DNA of 21,648 nucleotides from JAGLQA01 sp023135565 (lineage in GTDB: Bacteria > Acidobacteriota > Aminicenantia > UBA2199), in assembly GCA_030639305.1 (NCBI GenBank), contig DAOWCY010000120.1, positions 1-21,648 of the forward strand. The letters run 5' to 3'. Numbering within the stretch: the first letter of the stretch is position 1; each line of letters starts with the position of its first letter. Position numbers and translations under genes: made by a program. The notes below the pieces were generated by a model that was not told the DNA's origin, searched no databases, and was given only the letters and a program-made list of their open reading frames with translations. Positions 7,156 to 14,332 of the stretch are shown here, piece after piece.

Positions 7156-7947
7156 ATGATTATGAGTAAATTAACGGGAATTAAAAAAAACCGGGAAAAA
7201 ACCGGCCGGTTCGGCAGTTCCGCGGCAGAGTTCGTCCGCCGCTGGAAAATTTTCGCTGTAACCATACTCTTATCCTGCATCGCTGCGGTTTTAATTCTCC
7301 TGGGCCTGATACCGGGAATCGGAAAAAAAACGACAGCGAATCCCTTAGAAAAATTAAAAGAATCGGGCAAAGTGATAATAAAAACAGGAACATCCAGCGA
7401 CGAAGAAAAAAACACTTCTCTTACCCAGCAGGATTCTTTGGAAATAATGCAGCAAGCAGCGACAGAGATGAAAAAACGGGCCCAGCGGGAGATTCAGGGC
7501 CTGCCTTTTGTCCTGGCCGACAAAGAGACGCTGCTGGCTTTTTTGCCTGCTGTAGAAGGCTGGCAAATGCAGGAATCTCAATATCACCGCGGTGGTTACG
7601 GCGGCCGGGAAACTTCCAACCTGAACACTAAGTATTTAGACAGCGCCGGTAAAGCGATAGAAGTGGAATTGATAGATTACAGTGCTGTGCCGGCAGCGCT
7701 GCAGCCCTTAAAAATAATTTTCAACATGGAAAGGAGCGAAGAAGATAAAAGGAGAAACGAAAAAGTCTCTATTTATAATGGAGTTCCCGTGCGTGAAGAA
7801 TACAATTTCAGGACAAAATTAGCACAATTTTCCGCTATCTTAAAAAAGAGGTACATCATCACTTTAAAGTGCAGGGGAAGCGGGTGCCGGAGAACCTTGC
7901 AAGGTTTTATGCCCGGGGTTTTAGAGGTCGGCGACCCCAACCGGTAG
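7156..7947 (+). CDS. Unrecognised membrane-anchored protein
   Basis: About 263 residues, no family recognised. A basic, Ser/Arg-containing N terminus of about 30 residues is followed by one hydrophobic segment (IFAVTILLSCIAAVLILLGLIPGIG), then a polar linker with a predicted helical stretch (LEIMQQAATEMKKRAQREI) and a mixed alpha/beta C-terminal part of about 150 residues. The arrangement suggests an N-in/C-out protein with an extracytoplasmic domain. That domain contains LLAFLPAVEGWQMQESQY, ...STKYLD-like strands and two late Cys (CRGSGC). The start is uncertain: ATG at 7156 or 7162, neither with a Shine-Dalgarno sequence; the frame upstream of these adds little. It stands alone between the translation operon and a convergent ATPase gene. 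Confidence 0.6.
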   Translation: MIMSKLTGIKKNREKTGRFGSSAAEFVRRWKIFAVTILLSCIAAVLILLGLIPGIGKKTTANPLEKLKESGKVIIKTGTSSDEEKNTSLTQQDSLEIMQQAATEMKKRAQREIQGLPFVLADKETLLAFLPAVEGWQMQESQYHRGGYGGRETSNLNTKYLDSAGKAIEVELIDYSAVPAALQPLKIIFNMERSEEDKRRNEKVSIYNGVPVREEYNFRTKLAQFSAILKKRYIITLKCRGSGCRRTLQGFMPGVLEVGDPNR

Positions 7948-7981
7948 GTCATCCGAAACATTGGTCTCATTTTAGAAAACC

Positions 7982-8034
7982 TTCGCTAAAAAACAAAATT
8001 TTTCCCCATGAAATAGTATAGAGGCGGGCGCGGA
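7982..8034. repeat. Family C repeat, copy 1
   Basis: Begins TTCGCTAAAAAACAAAATTT and continues to GTATAGAGGCGGGCGCGGA. Related stretches occur at 21288-21340 and 21358-21409 (TTTGCAAAAAAACGAAATTT, then GGGGTAGAGGGGGGCCGGA), and AGAGGCGGGCGCG recurs at 21223-21235. The match is imperfect, with a small gap. It lies between two convergent genes; no clear terminator is visible in 7948-8079. Confidence 0.45.
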
Positions 8035-8079
8035 ACGGGGAATAAGACAGCGCCTAAAAACCTATTGGGCCTTTTGTCT

Positions 8080-9207
8080 CTACAAGATGAAATCTAAGTA
8101 ATTGCCGCTGTTGATGACCCGGTATCCCGCGCCTTCATAGCTCTTTTTCCAGTCTTTAGGCGCACCCGGTTTTTTCCTTTGAGAAAACTTGAACTCATAC
8201 CCTTCTAAAACGCCTTCCGCTTCCTCCACCCAATCGACCTCCTGGCCGTCATATGTGCGCCAAAAGTAACAAGAACCGTAAAACCCTTCATAAACATTTT
8301 TTTTTATCCGCTCCGTGATAACGAAATTCTCAAACAACCCTCCCACATCGGCACGATTTTCCAGGCCGTTAAATTGAGAAATAACCGCATTACGCACCCC
8401 ATTGTCTAAAAAATAATATTTGCATTTGGTAGTCACCTCCTTCCTCAAATTGCGGCTGAAACCACCAAGCCTCTTTAAAACAAAACTTTTCTCAAGTAGA
8501 TCGATATAACGGTCTACTGTCTTTACGTCTAACTTGACCTGGGTGGCGATTTCGTTCAACGATACCTCACCGCCCACCTGGAAAGCCAGCAGCTTTAAAA
8601 GCTGCAGCAGCGCCCGGTGCGATTTAATCCTCTCCAGGGCCAGTATGTCTTTCAAAAGATACGAATCAACCAATTCGTTCAATATTTCAATTTTTTCGTC
8701 CCGGTTTTTGGCGGTCAAAACTTCCGGGTACGAGCCGAAAACAAGAAACTCACCCAGCTTTTCTTTTAATTCGTGTTTGTTAAAATGGTGTATAAGTTCT
8801 TTGTGAGAGAGGGGGTATAAGATCAGGTTCTTTTTTCTACCTGTCAAAGGCTCGCCCACCTGTTGGGAAAGATCGAAGGAAGAAGACCCGGTTGCAACAA
8901 TGCGGGTAGCCGGCGATTGATCGACAATGATTTTTAATGCCATCCCGATATGTGGAATCCACTGGGCTTCGTCGATAGCCACCAGCTCATATCCCGATAT
9001 GTAATCCAGTATACGTGAGAAATCCCGGGAAGAAAGAACATCCTGGGTCCTGATATTATCCCCGGAATCCAATTTGTAGCGATACGGGCACTGCTCTAAA
9101 AAATTCTTCAACAGCGTAGTTTTCCCTACCTGGCGGGGGCCGTAAATAATTAGCGCTTTTCCCTCTTTCATGAATTTGCCCAGGTTATCGTAAATTCTCT
9201 TAAACAT
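8080..9207 (-). CDS. AAA_14 ATPase with DUF4143 domain
   Basis: A 375-residue protein of the widespread AAA_14/DUF4143 family, whose biological role is not established. Walker A is GPRQVGKT (23-30), Walker B LVAIDEAQ (75-82), and a sensor-like ATGSSSFDLS lies near 106-114. A winged-helix segment (about 205-250; EVSLNEIATQVKLDVKTVDRYI) links to the DUF4143 domain, where YYFLDNGVRNAVI, LFENFVITE and the spaced residues of GQEVDW plus YEFKFS resemble a PD-(D/E)xK nuclease-like core. The start is ATG at 9207, with AAGGAG 7 bases upstream; a longer frame to 9297 only reads the leader element. Length and motifs are complete, so the gene looks intact. The control region (four tandem dyads and a 78-bp leader element) is unusual; the winged helix makes autoregulation conceivable. 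Confidence 0.9.
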   Translation of the reverse strand: MFKRIYDNLGKFMKEGKALIIYGPRQVGKTTLLKNFLEQCPYRYKLDSGDNIRTQDVLSSRDFSRILDYISGYELVAIDEAQWIPHIGMALKIIVDQSPATRIVATGSSSFDLSQQVGEPLTGRKKNLILYPLSHKELIHHFNKHELKEKLGEFLVFGSYPEVLTAKNRDEKIEILNELVDSYLLKDILALERIKSHRALLQLLKLLAFQVGGEVSLNEIATQVKLDVKTVDRYIDLLEKSFVLKRLGGFSRNLRKEVTTKCKYYFLDNGVRNAVISQFNGLENRADVGGLFENFVITERIKKNVYEGFYGSCYFWRTYDGQEVDWVEEAEGVLEGYEFKFSQRKKPGAPKDWKKSYEGAGYRVINSGNYLDFIL

Positions 9208-9222
9208 AAGGCTGCTCCTTTG

Positions 9223-9300
9223 TGCCACTACATGGCGGTAATGAACAACATATTGTACATATTTCGAGTTCCCACCGTCAGGTGGCTTTTTTCTCAAGCT
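9223..9300 (-). promoter_or_regulatory. 78-bp leader element (family D), copy 1
   Basis: Lies in the untranslated leader of the ATPase gene, ending 3 bases before its ribosome site. It matches 18742-18819 (opposite orientation) at 67 of 78 positions without gaps. In the transcript sense, GCCAU and GUGGC can pair around GUA; in the other copy the arms are GCCAU and AUGGC, so the one changed base keeps pairing through a wobble. A CCACC-UGAC-GGUGG hairpin is present only here. It may be a cis-acting RNA element, or a small mobile repeat that has become a leader. Confidence 0.6.
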
Positions 9301-9344
9301 TAGTCTTGAAAAAAACGCTGTTTTATTCTTTTACTCACCACCGC

Positions 9345-9373
9345 ACTTTAGCACAATTCCATGAATTTGTCAA
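9345..9373 (-). promoter_or_regulatory. Sigma-70-like promoter of the AAA_14 ATPase
   Basis: On the minus strand a perfect TTGACA (complement of 9368-9373), a 17-base spacer and TAAAGT (complement of 9345-9350). Transcription would start near 9338, giving a leader of about 130 bases. The TTGACA is the central hexamer of the last of four tandem dyads. Confidence 0.7.
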
Positions 9374-9482
9374 AATTTATGGAGTGCAATTCCATAAATT
9401 ATCATGAATTTATGGAGTACGGCTCCACGGATTCTCATGAATTTATGGAATACGAATCCACAAATTCACAGTAATTTATGGA
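9351..9482 (-). repeat. Four tandem 33-bp dyad repeats over the ATPase promoter
   Basis: Four directly adjacent 33-bp units: 9351-9383, 9384-9416, 9417-9449 and 9450-9482. Read on the plus strand each has a 7-base head, a TCCAYRRATT-type arm, a 6-base centre and the invariant arm AATTTATGGA. Unit 9384-9416 has perfect 10-base arms (TCCATAAATT). The centre of the promoter-proximal unit is TGTCAA, which on the minus strand is the -35 box TTGACA. This is the geometry of a multi-site operator in which binding at the last site would cover the -35 box. Confidence 0.8.
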
Positions 9483-9498
9483 ATCGGAAAAATGAGAC

Positions 9499-9559
9499 CG
9501 GCAGGGGACATTGCAAAATTAGCAAGGTTCAATGAAAAACGAAGTCTTTTCCCCTGCCG
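9499..9559. repeat. Long inverted repeat
   Basis: CGGCAGGGGA (9499-9508) and TCCCCTGCCG (9550-9559) are perfect 10-base arms. The 41-base loop contains a smaller CATTG/CAATG pair. It lies between the ATPase control region and the end of the dehydrogenase gene, and could fold in either transcript or be a mobile-repeat remnant. Confidence 0.5.
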
Positions 9560-9592
9560 CGAAGCGGCTTATAGGCTGGGGGCGCCGCCCCC
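9555..9592. repeat. Palindromic repeat copies: TGCCGCGAAGCGGCTTAT and GGGGGCGCCGCCCCC
   Basis: The 18-base palindrome of 190-207 recurs exactly at 9555-9572. It is followed at 9578-9592 by a palindrome with 7-base arms around one C, the same form as GGGTGCGCCGCACCC at 14377-14391 and 15338-15352. The remaining bases to the dehydrogenase stop are AT-rich with no further feature. Confidence 0.6.
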
Positions 9593-9632
9593 TTTGTCGG
9601 ATGCTAAATGATAATTGTTAATTGCTTAAATG

Positions 9633-10439
9633 CTAATTTTTCTCAGGGGGCCTGTAAATGATCTCCGTGCCCAGGGTAACAGCTTTACGCGAAAAAAACC
9701 GGGATAAAAAAACAGTCAATTTATTCATAAAACCGGGAACCGAAAGATATTTTTTCTTTTTAAAAGCTTTTATCGCTTTGCGGGCCGCAATCTCTGCTTT
9801 CATATTAAAAGGATTGTCAAGGGGGAATTTTTTATCCAAGCCTGATTTGACATTCATCTCCGTGGCAATGCCGCCGGGGGCGAACGAAGAGATAACTACC
9901 CCGCTGTCTTTATTTTCCTGGTATAATGCCTCGGTAAAAGCCTGGGCCGCATGTTTGGCCGCGGCATAGACATTCTGGTAAGGTAGGGGAGTGAAGGCGG
10001 CCATGCTGGTGACATTCAAGATAGCGCCGGCGCCTTTCTCCCGGAAGTAATCGAGAAACAGCAGGCTCGATTTCATTACTGCGCGGAAATCTACAGCGAT
10101 GATTCTCTCATAGGTTTCTAAGTGTTCCGCTGTGGTTCTGCCGTAGTAAGTGACGCCGGCATTATTGATCACTGCATACAGGCCGGGATTCTTGCAAGCC
10201 TGTTTAAACAGGTTATCGACTCCTTTATCGCTGTTCAAGTCTACCACGATAATTTCGACTTTAGTATTGTGGGCAGATTCGATTTCGGTTTTCAGTTGTT
10301 CTAAGCGTTCTTTTCTCCTGGCGGCAATAATCAGGTTTGCCTTTTCCACTTTGCTCAGGTAAAGGGCAATTGCCCTGCCCAGACCGCTGGAAGCGCCGGT
10401 AACCAGTACCCATTTGTTTTCAAAGTTTAGTTTTGCCAT
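9633..10439 (-). CDS. Short-chain dehydrogenase/reductase
   Basis: A 268-residue classical SDR, cytoplasmic and NAD(P)-dependent; the substrate is unknown. The cofactor motif TGASSGLG is at residues 15-22. AARRKERL after the second strand suggests NADP preference. NNAG follows near residue 90, then the catalytic Ser in NVTSMAAF and YAAAK (Tyr and Lys). A basic, hydrophobic C-terminal region (FMNKLTVFLSRFFSRKAV) may attach to membranes, as in the DltE/YqjQ-like SDRs. The ATG at 10439 is immediately preceded by AGGAG with no spacer, and a perfect TATAAT lies 5 bases before the ATG, so the transcript may begin at the start codon. It is a single-gene unit with no functional link to its neighbours. 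Confidence 0.88.
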   Translation of the reverse strand: MAKLNFENKWVLVTGASSGLGRAIALYLSKVEKANLIIAARRKERLEQLKTEIESAHNTKVEIIVVDLNSDKGVDNLFKQACKNPGLYAVINNAGVTYYGRTTAEHLETYERIIAVDFRAVMKSSLLFLDYFREKGAGAILNVTSMAAFTPLPYQNVYAAAKHAAQAFTEALYQENKDSGVVISSFAPGGIATEMNVKSGLDKKFPLDNPFNMKAEIAARKAIKAFKKKKYLSVPGFMNKLTVFLSRFFSRKAVTLGTEIIYRPPEKN

Positions 10440-10444
10440 CTCCT

Positions 10445-10450
10445 ATTATA
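10445..10450 (-). promoter_or_regulatory. Candidate -10 box of the SDR gene
   Basis: A perfect TATAAT on the minus strand ends 5 bases before the ATG. No good -35 hexamer is visible at 17 bases (GTGCAA is the best). If used, the mRNA would be leaderless. Confidence 0.4.
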
Positions 10451-10540
10451 ACCGAAAACGGCAAACTTTGCACCATTTTTTTTGCGTAACTATTTAGCTT
10501 TGGGAACAGGATATTTCACACTCCCTTTGAGTCTGCTTGA

Positions 10541-10573
10541 AGCCCGGTCAAGCCAACTTGACGCTGCCCGGCT
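10541..10573. terminator. Hairpin directly after the SBBP gene
   Basis: GTCAAG (10547-10552) and CTTGAC (10557-10562) pair around CCAA, with partly complementary outer AGCCCGG/CCGGCT segments. The hairpin abuts the TAG stop of the SBBP gene (complement of 10572-10574). It lacks a T tract, so it is a weak terminator candidate. Confidence 0.35.
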
Positions 10574-13500
10574 AATTTGTTAGAGAAAATGAACTGTCAC
10601 TGGCATCGACCTCCGTAGTGCCTTTTTCCCTGATTTTTATGGTATAGCCTGAGCCTTCCGGGGCGGTTCCAGTGGCATGCTGGCCCACAGTCCAGGTATA
10701 AGAACCGGCTGCCGGGTCCACGTCGTTGGCGACAACACCCACCGACACACCATCCTTCCATAAAGTTATCTTTAATAAACCGGAAACACCCGGAGCATTC
10801 CAGGTGATATTTTGAGAAGTACCGTTCTGCCAGCTTTCACCGCCATTGGGGGCGGTAACGGTTATGGGGGGTAAAAGGGCAAATGGCGCATCGCTGCCAT
10901 CCGATACAGTGGTGCCTTTTTCTTTTATTTTTACGGTGTAACCGGAGCCCGGCGCGGCTGTGCCGGCGGAATGCGTACCTACTTCCCAGGTATAAGAACC
11001 GGCTGCCGGGTCCACTCCATTGGCAATCACCCCTACCGGCACGCCATCTTTCCATAAGGTTATCTTTAATAAATCGGAAACCCCCGGAGCATCCCAGGTG
11101 ATGTTTTGAGAAGCGCTGATCTGCCAGCTTTCGCCGCCATTGGGGGCGGTAACGGTTATGGGGGGTAAAAGGGTGAATGGCGTTTCGCTATTATCAGTTA
11201 TGGTTGTGCCTTTCTCCCTAATTTTTATGGTATAGCCTGTGCCCGGCGCGGCGGTTCCGGCGGAATGTTGGCCCACTGTCCAGGCATAAGAACCGGCTGC
11301 CGGGTCCACGTCGTTGGCAATGGTTCCCACCGCGACTCCATCTTTCCACAGCGTTATCTTCAGAAACCCGGTAACGCCCGGAGAATTCCAGGTAATATTT
11401 TGAGTGGCCCCGATACCCCAACTCTCCGCGCCGTTGGGAGAGGTGAGCTCAAGCGAAGCGATAGAAAAAGACGCATCGCTTGAATCCACCACGGTGGTGC
11501 CTTTTTGTTTTATTTTTATGGTATAACCTGTTCCCGGCGCGGCGGTTCCCCCTAAATACTGTCCCACAGTCCAGGCATAAGACCCGGACGCGGGATCCAC
11601 GTCATTGGCGATGGTTCCAACTGTAATCCCATCTTTCAACAGGACTATTCTTAATAAACCGCTGACCTTGAAGGTATCCCAGGTGATGTTTTGAAGGGAG
11701 CCGGTTTGCCAGCGTTCGCCACCATTGGGGGCAGTAACGGTTATTTCGGAAGCGAGATAGAGCTTTGTAATAAAAATATCGCTGTAATAAGCAGTTGAAA
11801 GGGTTTGATATTGATTGACGGTGGGGAAATTCGAACTCTTTGTACCACCGGTCACATATGCATTACCTATGTTGTCCACTGCAATACTGTATCCCCAATC
11901 TCTCACCTTCCCCCCCAGGCAAGTGGAATACAAAAGGGATGAGGCGCCGCTTTGTGTGGTATCTATGTTGGTGACAAAAGCATCGCTTACTCCTTGAAAT
12001 CCCTGGTATAGGTTGAAGGTGGGGAAATCTGAACTATATGTATAGCCGGTCACATAGGCTCTGCCGTTGTTATCCGCGGCTATTCCTCTGCCGTACTCAC
12101 CTGACGCCCCGCCTATGTAAGTGGAGTATAAAAGGGCGGCTGCGCCGCTTTGCGTGGTATCTATCTTCGTTACAAACACATCTGCTGTGCCTTGAAATCC
12201 CTGGTATTGGTTGAGGGTGGGAAAATCCACACTATATGTAAAGCCGGTCACATATGCATTACCTATGTTGTCTACTGTTATACCGTAGCCGTAGTCACTC
12301 CCTGCCCCACCTAAGTAAGTGGAGTACAAAAGGGATGAGGCGCCGGTTTGATAGGTATCTATTTTTGTGACAAAAGCGTCATCTTTCAATTGATCCGCCT
12401 GGTATTGATTGAGGGTGGGGAAATCCGTACTGCTTGTATAGCCGGTCACATAAGCTCCGCCGCTGTTATCCGCAGCTATTTCCCTGACCACGTCGGCGTC
12501 TGTCCCGCCTATGTAAGTGGAGTATAAAAGAGAGGCCGCGCCGCTTTGCGTGGTATCTATCTTTGTAACAAAGACGTCAACATCTCCTTGATGTGTCTGG
12601 TATTGATTGAGGGTGGGGAAATCCGTACTTCTTGTAACGCCGGTTATATATGTATTACCATTGTTGTCCGCGGCAATACTTCTGTAGCAGTAGTCATCCC
12701 CTGTCCCGCCTAAGTAAGTGGAATACAAAAGGGAGGCTGCCCCGCTCAGGCTGGGGTCTAATACAGTGATAAAACCATCACGCTCTCCTTGATTGGTCTG
12801 GTATTGGTTTAGAGTAGGGAAGTTTGTGCTGTAGGTGTATCCGCTCACATATACGTGCCCGCTGTCGTCTACTGCTATCCCTCTCGCACTATCCATATTC
12901 GATCCACCTAAGTAAGTGCTGTAGAGGAGACTTTCCGTACCGCTCTTGGTAGGGTCAATTATGGAGATAACGGCATCCACATCTGATTGAAGAACCTGGT
13001 ATTGGTTCAAAACAGGGAAATTCGTGCTTCCCGTAACCCCGGCTGTATATACATACCCGCTGCTGTCTACGGCTATCGTGTAACCATAGTCGTCACCTCC
13101 ACCGCCTAAGTAGGTGGAATAGGCCAGGACAACCGGATCGATGACAAGTTCCCGGCTTTTGTCATAGTCGCCTGTGACAAAGCCGTAGGTGTTTTTTTCG
13201 ATTTTTTTGAATCTAACCACCACCTTTTGCCTATCAGCTTTTTGGCTTTCTTGACTTTTTGTCTTTATAACTTGATAGCTAACGGGCTTCTTGTGAACTA
13301 AACGGCCGAACTCGGTCTCTATGATCAGGTCGCCTGATTTGTCGATACGGGTGCTTTTGACGTTATCATATCGGAACTTTATTTTGGCCGGGTCCGCGCC
13401 GGGTTTCACTATCCAGTCGTACTCGATCTGTTTCTCGATGCCGTAGACTTTTAAGTCGATGTCCCGGTAAATATCTTTATATAAAACCGATAAAGACGTA

Positions 13501-14018
13501 GGTACATCGCCGTGCCATTTCGACCTGTCACTGCCTATAAAATAGTTCACTTTGAGTTCGGCTTTTTTTAAAGCCATTATCTCCGGGTTCTTGTTGGCGC
13601 CCACGAACAGCAGCCGCGACACGTCACGCCCCACCACCCGGGGAGGGGATAAGGGACCGCCGGGTTTTATCTTGTTCTTGTTTGTAATTTGTGAATTGGA
13701 ATTTGTAATTTGTTTGTGATTTGGGTTTTGTAATTTGTTGCTTTCCCTTTTGGCGCTATCAAAAATTAAGCCTTCTTTGGTTAACCACAGGGTGTAGCGT
13801 GACGCGTTGGCGTAGAATCTTGCTTTTTTATTCACCTGCCCTTTGTTGGCGATGAAGTAAAGAGGAAACTTGCCGAAATTAAGATCCACTTTTAGCGAGT
13901 TTTTATCGAGGGGCTGTAATTCGCCATTCTTTTTAATAATTGGGTTGTCCTTTGCGAAGCCGGTTAAGAAACCTACCAAAACAACTACCATTACAAATAA
14001 ATAAATATTTTTTTTCAT
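10572..14018 (-). CDS. Large secreted SBBP beta-propeller protein with four Ig-like repeats
   Basis: An 1148-residue predicted cell-surface or secreted protein of unknown role. Residues 1-22 form a Sec signal peptide (MKKNIYLFVMVVVLVGFLTG). Residues about 45-295 match the domain that commonly precedes SBBP repeats (FPLYFIANKGQV, VNYFIGSDRSKWHGDVPTS, DIDLKVYGIEKQIEYDWIVKPGADP). Residues about 298-758 hold seven SBBP repeats of about 66 residues (LLYSTYLGG...IAVDNxGNAYVTG.T.STDFPTLNQYQ), enough for one seven-bladed propeller. Residues about 759-1148 are four repeats of 97-99 residues (ITVTAPNGGESW..QNITW..PGVSGLLKITLWKDG) like the Ig-like Kre9/KNH-type domain. No sorting signal is visible. The ATG at 14018 has AGGAGG 7 bases upstream. 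Residues about 95-132 derive from intergenic repeat DNA inserted in frame. Confidence 0.88.
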   Translation of the reverse strand: MKKNIYLFVMVVVLVGFLTGFAKDNPIIKKNGELQPLDKNSLKVDLNFGKFPLYFIANKGQVNKKARFYANASRYTLWLTKEGLIFDSAKRESNKLQNPNHKQITNSNSQITNKNKIKPGGPLSPPRVVGRDVSRLLFVGANKNPEIMALKKAELKVNYFIGSDRSKWHGDVPTSLSVLYKDIYRDIDLKVYGIEKQIEYDWIVKPGADPAKIKFRYDNVKSTRIDKSGDLIIETEFGRLVHKKPVSYQVIKTKSQESQKADRQKVVVRFKKIEKNTYGFVTGDYDKSRELVIDPVVLAYSTYLGGGGDDYGYTIAVDSSGYVYTAGVTGSTNFPVLNQYQVLQSDVDAVISIIDPTKSGTESLLYSTYLGGSNMDSARGIAVDDSGHVYVSGYTYSTNFPTLNQYQTNQGERDGFITVLDPSLSGAASLLYSTYLGGTGDDYCYRSIAADNNGNTYITGVTRSTDFPTLNQYQTHQGDVDVFVTKIDTTQSGAASLLYSTYIGGTDADVVREIAADNSGGAYVTGYTSSTDFPTLNQYQADQLKDDAFVTKIDTYQTGASSLLYSTYLGGAGSDYGYGITVDNIGNAYVTGFTYSVDFPTLNQYQGFQGTADVFVTKIDTTQSGAAALLYSTYIGGASGEYGRGIAADNNGRAYVTGYTYSSDFPTFNLYQGFQGVSDAFVTNIDTTQSGASSLLYSTCLGGKVRDWGYSIAVDNIGNAYVTGGTKSSNFPTVNQYQTLSTAYYSDIFITKLYLASEITVTAPNGGERWQTGSLQNITWDTFKVSGLLRIVLLKDGITVGTIANDVDPASGSYAWTVGQYLGGTAAPGTGYTIKIKQKGTTVVDSSDASFSIASLELTSPNGAESWGIGATQNITWNSPGVTGFLKITLWKDGVAVGTIANDVDPAAGSYAWTVGQHSAGTAAPGTGYTIKIREKGTTITDNSETPFTLLPPITVTAPNGGESWQISASQNITWDAPGVSDLLKITLWKDGVPVGVIANGVDPAAGSYTWEVGTHSAGTAAPGSGYTVKIKEKGTTVSDGSDAPFALLPPITVTAPNGGESWQNGTSQNITWNAPGVSGLLKITLWKDGVSVGVVANDVDPAAGSYTWTVGQHATGTAPEGSGYTIKIREKGTTEVDASDSSFSLTN
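13623..13736. repeat. Repeat-derived in-frame insert within the SBBP gene
   Basis: Two unrelated repeat types lie back to back inside coding DNA. About 13677-13736 is an AT-rich array of AATTTGTAATTTG/GTGAATTGG-like units, read as KLQNPNHKQITNSNSQITNK. About 13623-13665 is GCCCCACCACCCGGGGAGGG... through GGGACCGCCGGG, close to the GCCCCACCACGTGGGGAGGG...CCTGCCGGG block at 1346-1380, and is read as PGGPLSPPRVVGRDVS. Both keep the frame open, between ...LIFDSAKRES and RLLFVGANKNPEI of the flanking domain. Confidence 0.65.
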
Positions 14019-14061
14019 TTAACTGCCTCCTGTGGCAAATAATTGATTTATAGATATATAA

Positions 14062-14077
14062 GGCAAGTTTGCTGCCA
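14062..14077 (-). promoter_or_regulatory. Candidate sigma-54 promoter of the SBBP gene
   Basis: On the minus strand TGGCAGCAAACTTGCC matches the -24/-12 consensus TGGCAC-N5-TTGCW, with the GG and GC dinucleotides exactly 10 bases apart and 9 of the key bases conserved. It ends 43 bases before the ATG, which would place transcription start near 14051. No good -35/-10 pair was found in its place. Confidence 0.5.
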
Positions 14078-14153
14078 GGGAACTTTTTTTGGTTATTTGT
14101 CTTTTATTGATGGGCGTTTCCGGGTTTTTTAGTTTTTTTTGTTTCCCGGTTAC

Positions 14154-14170
14154 TGTAACGTTTTGTTACA
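14154..14170. promoter_or_regulatory. TGTAAC-N5-GTTACA dyad, site 1
   Basis: TGTAAC and GTTACA are perfect 6-base arms around GTTTT. It is the nearest of three copies, about 110 bases upstream of the predicted SBBP transcription start. Confidence 0.6.
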
Positions 14171-14251
14171 CAATATTTCCCGGTATTTGTTAATATGTCA
14201 TGTTTCGCCTCGAAAAGCCCGGCTGAGCGGCATTTCGCAAAAACGAGCCGG

Positions 14252-14268
14252 TGTAACGTTTTGTTACG
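14252..14268. promoter_or_regulatory. TGTAAC-N5-GTTAC dyad, site 2
   Basis: TGTAAC-GTTTT-GTTACG; 15 of the 17 bases form GTAACGTTTTGTTAC, the same as site 1. Its centre is 98 bases from that of site 1. Confidence 0.6.
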
Positions 14269-14332
14269 CAGGTTATCCCGGTTTTACCGGGAAAAACAAC
14301 GAAGAGCATCGATAATAAAGCATATACGTAGG

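Noticed and set aside
9208..9297. N-terminal extension of the ATPase
   Set aside because: Reads the leader element; the ATG at 9207 has AAGGAG at 7 bases and begins the usual family N terminus.
9351..9482. CRISPR-like array of 33-bp units
   Set aside because: The units are directly adjacent with no unique spacers, vary among themselves and lie over a promoter; no cas genes are near.
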